A stretch of DNA of 26,244 nt, taken from Saccoglossus kowalevskii (taxonomy: Eukaryota; Hemichordata; Enteropneusta; Harrimaniidae). Location of the stretch: assembly GCF_000003605.2 (NCBI RefSeq), contig NW_003155740.1, positions 677,087 to 703,330 on the forward strand. Reading direction: 5' to 3'. A model generated the notes under the pieces. It was not told where the DNA came from, ran no database searches, and worked only from the letters and a program-made list of their open reading frames with translations. Positions 21,628-26,244 of this stretch are shown here, in pieces. Within the stretch, counting starts at the first letter, position 1, and every line of letters begins with the position of its first letter. A program made the position numbers and the translations under genes.

Positions 21628-23843
21628 CTACAATGCTACAATGCCACCAGAGTTGTCTTCAAGCGGATTAATTGTATTCGCCACTACTTCTAATTCATCA
21701 TATAGGAGAGGAGAATGACGATTAGGAATGACAACTGCTGCTGCTTCTTGTTCTGGAACAGGTCCATGCCAGTCAATCCGGTATTCACTTATTTCATCCT
21801 GTGAGTAAAAATTACATCAATAAATTAAGTACACACAAATAAATATGCTTATAATAATGTTATTCCAAATAAAATCACATATATGCATTATTTTAGAGCA
21901 CCTATGCATCAGTGGTTCTTGAGATATCAGTGGAACTGCTTTAAATTAGCAAATTAAGTAACCAAATTGTACGGATTTCAACCAAAAACTAATCAGGTCT
22001 GTGCCTTTCATAGAGGGTCTACGTGCCAAGTTTCATTGAAATCTGATGACAAGAACAGACACAAAAAATACAAACTAGTTTATGACTATTGTGTAATTTG
22101 TACGTATTCGTAAATTGTACAAAATCCAAGTTAAGAATTTAATAAAGGTATTTGTATCTAACAATAAGTTACATACATTAGCGTTAATATAGACAACGTT
22201 GTATAATATTTGTTACTTACCGCAGTGCTTGGCTCAAATTATTCCTGCATAACTCTATACCTAGATTCTGCCATAATCAGACACCCTTGAATCCAGAGCT
22301 GTATTGGGGTGAATATATTTTCAGAGCATAGCTTGTGTTTGTTCCATCCATCTTGACAGTTTTGATTAATAATAATAGTGAATGCAAAACAAGTCAAGAT
22401 CATTATCTGAATCAAGATCATGGTGGTCCTCCAAGTAATAAAACAGATAATAATATTTAAAGTGCATGCCTTAGAAGGCATCTCTCCACATCTTTTCAAT
22501 TCTCTGGTTGTTTACACGATTCCCAGCAATACAGCTACCTCTACCCTCTCTTTCAGGGTGGCTTAACATAAACCGGGTAACACCCTGTTTTATTCACCTT
22601 TATCAGCTCTAACGCGTGTGGGGGATATTGTATATTTCTACAACATGGCGAAAACAATCAAGTACAGTGGAAGCTTTGTTATTATCAATACTTTGTTATT
22701 ACACAACACACCACACACCGAGAGTACCCATTCACACCTCCACGAAGTACAAATTTCCACCTGTTAACCAATAAGAAATAGCGTAGTTCTTTTTACCAGC
22801 ATATACATCATGGGTTCAATGGGGACATTTGTTGCATTATTATTAGTTGAACTACACTAAATTAAGTTAAAGCCGCTGTAATATCCTTGGCCGCCCTACA
22901 AAGTTTCATTTATTTGCAATACAGGTGAGTTATATTAGTTACAAAAATATGCACAATATCATGATAATTCTTTGTTCAACAATCGACAATTGACTAAACT
23001 ACTAAATCTCCGTTTTGAATTCACAGGACGGACTATATTTTACTCATGGTAAAACTGCATCGTTACGTACTTCCCAGGTTATATTAGTTGTATTCAGTGC
23101 CCACGCGAAGCAGTATTCTAACAGCATTGCATGTTGGCATTTATTGTAATGGCATTTAGAAATAACTTATAATAACTTAAAACGATAAACGGTGCAACAC
23201 ATAAGATGTAATCTCGAACGTCCTTATCTTTCGGATTTGATTTCTGGCAAATCACAATTAAAAAGGGTTCCGCGTTTTCAACTACGCTTTGCTACAATTT
23301 TAAAGAATGTTTTGGAGTCCCAGATCCGGATTGACGGGAGAAGTAAGGGATTTAAGTAATTAATAATAAATACATTTAAATGTATTGTTAAAATATTTTA
23401 TTTCACGGTCAATACTACTGAACTTACCTAATGAGTTTGTGGTTACCATCTATGTGCCAGAGGGCATTTGGGCATGTTACGTTGTAATTTCGTCTCAAAA
23501 CCGTATTAGTTCGTCTGCTATCCACCCCAGTGTCCACCCCATGTGGGTCGACCCGAGTCCTTAGGCTTTTGCGTACGCGGAATATTGGTAGCCACTTTCC
23601 TTGGGCTATGAGAAGTCCATGCAATCTCGTCATTCCCGTATTTGGGAGTAGTTCGATAACATCTGAAACTATTCTGTTAAGTTTGTTGTCGGTAATCTGA
23701 GTGTATTTGCGGGCGTATTTAACATGTATGTTTCTGGTACGCATGGAAACACTTAGCATTGTCGATATCGATGGCTCGGTAAAACGTTCATTAAGCAGAA
23801 ACTGTAACTGTTCCTTACATATATCAACTCCACCAGAGAACAC
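21628..23843 (-). pseudogene. Inactivated intron-containing integrase/DDE-transposase-like gene
   Basis: Three minus-strand exons keep splice signals: 23843-23428, 22760-22221 and 21798-21628. Exon 1 is open and ends in the family hallmark NALWHIDGNHKLI, giving the first catalytic Asp, then donor GTAAGT. Exon 2 starts at a CAG acceptor with WKFVLRGGVNGYSR, continues with RVRADKGE (second Asp), [19 protein letters not shown] (catalytic Glu region), FYYLEDHHDLDSDNDLD and FTPIQLW, and ends at GTAAGT. Exon 3 gives YRIDWHGPVP and a terminal stop. These match the intron-bearing integrase-core genes common in invertebrates and fish. Exon 2 is broken: shifts near 22681-22700, 22612-22625 and 22361-22377, and stops at 22590-22592, 22471-22473 and 22239-22241. 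It is therefore a decayed, unprocessed copy and is not functional as a whole. Exon 1 alone is open over 139 codons. Confidence 0.85.
21895..22045 (-). repeat. Inverted copy of the ~150-bp dispersed repeat within the integrase-like gene's last intron
   Basis: Read on the minus strand it shows ttcaatgaaacttggcacgt, gaccctct, acagacctgattagtttttg, then tacttaatttgctaattta and an atatctcaag landmark. The copy lies between exon 3 (ending at 21798) and exon 2 (starting at 22221), so it inserted in the intron or was part of it when the gene was duplicated. Confidence 0.6.
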
Positions 23844-23939
23844 CTATGTCGTCCGATAAGTTACAGACAACATGAATGCATTGTCGTTTGCTAGATTAAT
23901 CTAATTTCGAGCATCAGTTCTTGCCGAGTCTTTGGCTTT

Positions 23940-24041
23940 GTGTGGCGAGAATATTCTCAACAACTCTAACAGCATCATTTACAGCGCCACGACAAGCTTC
24001 GACAGCCTGTCCTGAGATCGAGAAAAGTCACCCGCGGCCAT
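23940..24041 (-). pseudogene. Possible 5' exon fragment of the integrase-like gene
   Basis: On the minus strand an ATG at 24041-24039 in strong context (aaaATGGCC) starts MAAGDFSRSQ. A frame one base off carries QAVEACRGAVNDAVRVVENI, a helical-looking stretch, then a stop. It lies just upstream of exon 1 of the dead integrase gene and on the same strand. I do not recognise the sequence. It could be a frameshifted N-terminal exon of that gene or an unrelated fragment. Confidence 0.25.
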
Positions 24042-24134
24042 TTTAATTGAAGCAGAGTTGCGGACGATGCCCCAAAACATGTTTTTTTTGTTAAATAATT
24101 AAAATAAATATATTGTAAAATGTTGTCATTGATA

Positions 24135-24285
24135 GTAACATAATCGTGTTTGACCGAGCCTGGTTGACGCCAGGATAGCGCATTAAAATTGCCATTTGAT
24201 AGAGAGAGGTCACACAGTCCTGTCATGTAGTCCCAAACACGAATATGACTTCTGTGGCAAAATGCACTATGTGTCAGCACTATCG
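24135..24285. repeat. Dispersed repeat copy (third family)
   Basis: It contains cctggttgacgccaggatag, gcattaaaattgccatttga, tagagagaggtcacacagtc and aatatgacttctgtggcaaa. Diverged partial copies sit in PAIP1 introns at about 1055-1140 (tagagagatggttacacaag, aatatggtttctgtggcata) and 3965-4015 (cctagttgatgccggggtgg, attgccgtttgata). Confidence 0.55.
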
Positions 24286-24429
24286 ACTACGGCAACCGAG
24301 ATGGCTCACAACATGGCATTTTATAAAACCATTTTCACAATTAATTTTTATTTATAATTCCTTTTCAATAACCATTTTCGGTTCTGAAATCGATTTTTAA
24401 AACCCACTTTCGCTTCTGATATATGTTTT

Positions 24430-24832
24430 CATTATAAAAAAACACTTGTTTGAATCCATTTTCGTTTTTAAAATCCGTTTTCAAAATCCGTTTTCATTTT
24501 CAAAATCCATTTTTTGATTTCAAAATCCATTTTCGTTTTCAAAATCCATTTTCATTTTTTAAATCCATTTTCATTTTCAAAATCCATTTTTGATTTCAAA
24601 ATCCATTTTCGTTTTTAAAATCCATTTTTGATTTCAAAATCCATTTTCGTTTTTAAAATCCATTTTTGTTTTTAAAATCCATTTTTGATTTCAAAATTCA
24701 TTTTTAAAACCCATTTTTGATTTCAAAATTCATTTTCGTTTTTAAAACCCACTTTGTTTTCAAAATCCATTTTCATTTTTAAAATCTATTTTTTAATCCG
24801 TTTTTGTTTTTAAAATCCATTCTCACGTTTTT
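24430..24832 (+). repeat. Left tandem array, unit ~18-19 bp (aaaatccattttcgtttt)
   Basis: About twenty units of aaaatccattttcgtttt and variants (cattttcaaaatc, catttttgatttc) occur head to tail. The array is about twice as long as the opposing one, so the arms have expanded or contracted independently. Confidence 0.9.
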
Positions 24833-25536
24833 GTTGACATTTGAAGTATAGGTATATACGTATTTTTCACGTTGACGCAAATTTTCCATCAGAATTTACA
24901 TAAGAATCGCTGTTGTTTCTCGCCTATCGCTTTAACTGTTTTTACTAAGATTCTCATTTCGATTCGATATTCGATTTGTGTTTAGTTTACCATTTCACCT
25001 TGACCTGATAGTTTTTTTGATTTCCACCAGTGATGTTTCCATGACAAGGCTTCTCTACGTAAGTTATTCTTCAGGCTATAACTTTAGCCGTGGTTCCGCG
25101 GCGATTTTGGTTCATAAAGGGCTCTTGGTTTCACCGGTTGGTCACAGTCAGCTGGCGCACACCTGATATAATAAAATAAACCTTGGAGCTCTCATTTTAT
25201 CAGCTGTAACGTTGATACTCAGATTAGAACAAGTTATAGCTGTGGGTCTGCTGTGTTATCGTACCGGATAAGATACTGTTGGTATACAAGGCAGCGCCAT
25301 CGGTGTTTGTACAGGCATTCAACGCCACAGCGTAAGCCGACAGATGAAGCTAAGAACCCTCTATGGATCCACAAACGCCGTGGAATCACGGCCAAATAGG
25401 TTATAGTCTTAAGAAGAAGAACTTACGTAAATAAGCCTTACCATGGAAATGTCACCGGTGGTAATAACAAATTCGGAATCCGAGTTACAATTCCTAGTCA
25501 CGTGGTATGAGGTCAGAGGGCGAGGTCACAGGTTAA

Positions 25537-25740
25537 AAAGTGAAAATGAAAATGGGATTTTGAAAATGAAAATGGATTTTAAAAATGAAAATGGATTTTA
25601 AAAATGAAAATGAATTTTGAAAATGAAAACGGATTTTAAAAACGAAAATGAATTTTGAAAATGAAAATGGAATTTGAAAACGAAAATGGATTTTGAAAAT
25701 GAAAACTGATTTCAAAGATGAAAATGGATTTAAACAATTG
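25537..25740 (-). repeat. Right tandem array, inverted ~18-bp units
   Basis: About eleven units of aaaatgaaaatggatttt, the reverse complement of the left-array unit. The Phe/Ile-rich open frame across it on the minus strand is a repeat product, not a gene. Confidence 0.9.
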
Positions 25741-25790
25741 TTTTTTAAAATAAAAACAGAATCCAGAAATGAAAGTGGTGTTTAAACAAG

Positions 25791-25944
25791 CAGCCTGTCG
25801 GCTGAGATAGCTCCGCTGTTAGCAATGCACATTTCAATTAAAGAACTGAAGACATCATTAGACAAAGCAGCCTGTCGGCTGAGATAGCTCCGCTGTTAGC
25901 AATGCACATGGCAATTAAAGAACAGAAGATATCATTAGAAAATG
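25791..25944 (+). repeat. Two tandem copies of a 77-bp repeat
   Basis: Copy 1 starts at 25791 and copy 2 at 25868, each beginning cagcctgtcggctgagatag. They differ at only a few positions (for example atttcaattaaag against atggcaattaaag), so the duplication is recent. The block abuts the right end of the foldback element. Confidence 0.9.
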
Positions 25945-26244
25945 AACAAATTTGAGAGAGGTCCACATGTAGTACCTATATGTATAATATATCAAAGCAA
26001 TTGGACTTGCGGTTTTCAACAAGAAGTCGAAAATATCACTTTTTACCAAAAATTACAAAAATATTCATCAAAATTAGAGAATTAAAGATATCATCATGAA
26101 ATGAACAAATCTGAGAGAGGTCCACATGTAGTACCTATATATGTAATATCAAAGCAATTGGACTTGCGGTTTTCAACAAGAAGTCGAAAATATCACTTTT
26201 TACCAAAAATTACAAAAATATTCACCGAAATTAGAGAATTAAAG
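25941..26244 (+). repeat. ~159-bp tandem repeat running off the window
   Basis: Unit 1 is about 25941-26099 and unit 2 starts at 26100 and is cut by the window end. The units are nearly identical (gagagaggtccacatgtagt, aagcaattggacttgcggtt, caacaagaagtcgaaaatat). The close match and the edge position suggest a longer satellite-like array beyond. Confidence 0.9.

Larger units (their letters stand above)
24394..25790. mobile_element. Foldback-type element with tandem-repeat inverted arms
   Basis: The ends are inverted copies: cccactttcgcttctg and caaaaaaacacttgtttgaatcc-like sequence on the left match the reverse complement of the segment around 25740-25790 on the right. Inside come opposed arrays of ~18-bp units (24430-24832 and 25537-25740), then inverted unique arms, for example 25024-25071 against 25414-25461 and 25075-25115 against about 25370-25410, with a central loop of roughly 170-250 bases. 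Long inverted repeats built partly of short tandem units are typical of foldback elements (Drosophila FB, sea urchin TU). No transposase is encoded; a 62-codon frame inside overlaps an inverted arm. Target-site duplications could not be resolved. Confidence 0.7.

Noticed and set aside
22239..22499. An independent 86-codon minus-strand gene
   Set aside because: Its N-terminal half is an out-of-frame reading of integrase exon 2 and only the C-terminal half is in the family frame. It is part of the broken integrase-like gene.
24978..25166. 62-codon plus-strand ORF in the foldback core
   Set aside because: It coincides with one inverted arm, the opposite arm does not preserve it, and no domain is visible.
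24430..25740. CRISPR-like array
   Set aside because: The short repeats are directly contiguous with no unique spacers, are degenerate, and sit in a eukaryotic genome.

Overview
This is eukaryotic nuclear DNA, probably from a marine invertebrate. It is AT-rich and sparsely coding, its genes are split by GT-AG introns, it uses AATAAA polyadenylation signals, and it is full of short dispersed repeats. The coding content does not fix the species. The PAIP1-like and Tctex1-type proteins and an intron-containing integrase-like gene remnant fit a deuterostome or lophotrochozoan, but that is inference.

Layout. (1) 1-8150: the 3' part of a PAIP1-like gene on the + strand (poly(A)-binding-protein-interacting protein 1, a MIF4G translation regulator). 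Eight coding exons run from 234 to the stop at 7857, with a polyadenylation signal at 8115; the 5' exons lie outside the window. Introns carry microsatellites, dispersed repeats and one 151-bp TTAA-flanked MITE. (2) 8150-12840: intergenic DNA with no convincing gene, one TATA-box-like site and one weak first-exon candidate. (3) 12885-13484: an intact single-exon gene for a Tctex1-domain (dynein light chain Tctex-type, DYNLT4/5-like) protein, with a polyadenylation signal at 13763. (4) 13770-21600: a long AT-rich repeat-bearing stretch holding two more MITE copies, low-complexity DNA, several copies of a ~150-bp dispersed repeat and two unrecognised coding-like fragments. (5) 21628-23843, minus strand: a three-exon, inactivated integrase/DDE-transposase-like gene with preserved splice sites but at least three in-frame stops and several frameshifts. 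(6) 24394-25790: a foldback element, in which two inverted arrays of ~18-bp tandem repeats flank inverted unique arms; the whole 1.4 kb could fold into one hairpin. (7) 25791-26244: two tandem 77-bp repeats followed by ~159-bp tandem repeats that run off the window.

The two intact genes have no evident shared pathway: one acts in cytoplasmic translation, the other probably in axonemal or dynein transport. The most unusual content is the mobile and repetitive DNA: the foldback element, the TTAA MITE family with NRF1-like palindromes in its termini, and the intron-containing dead integrase gene.
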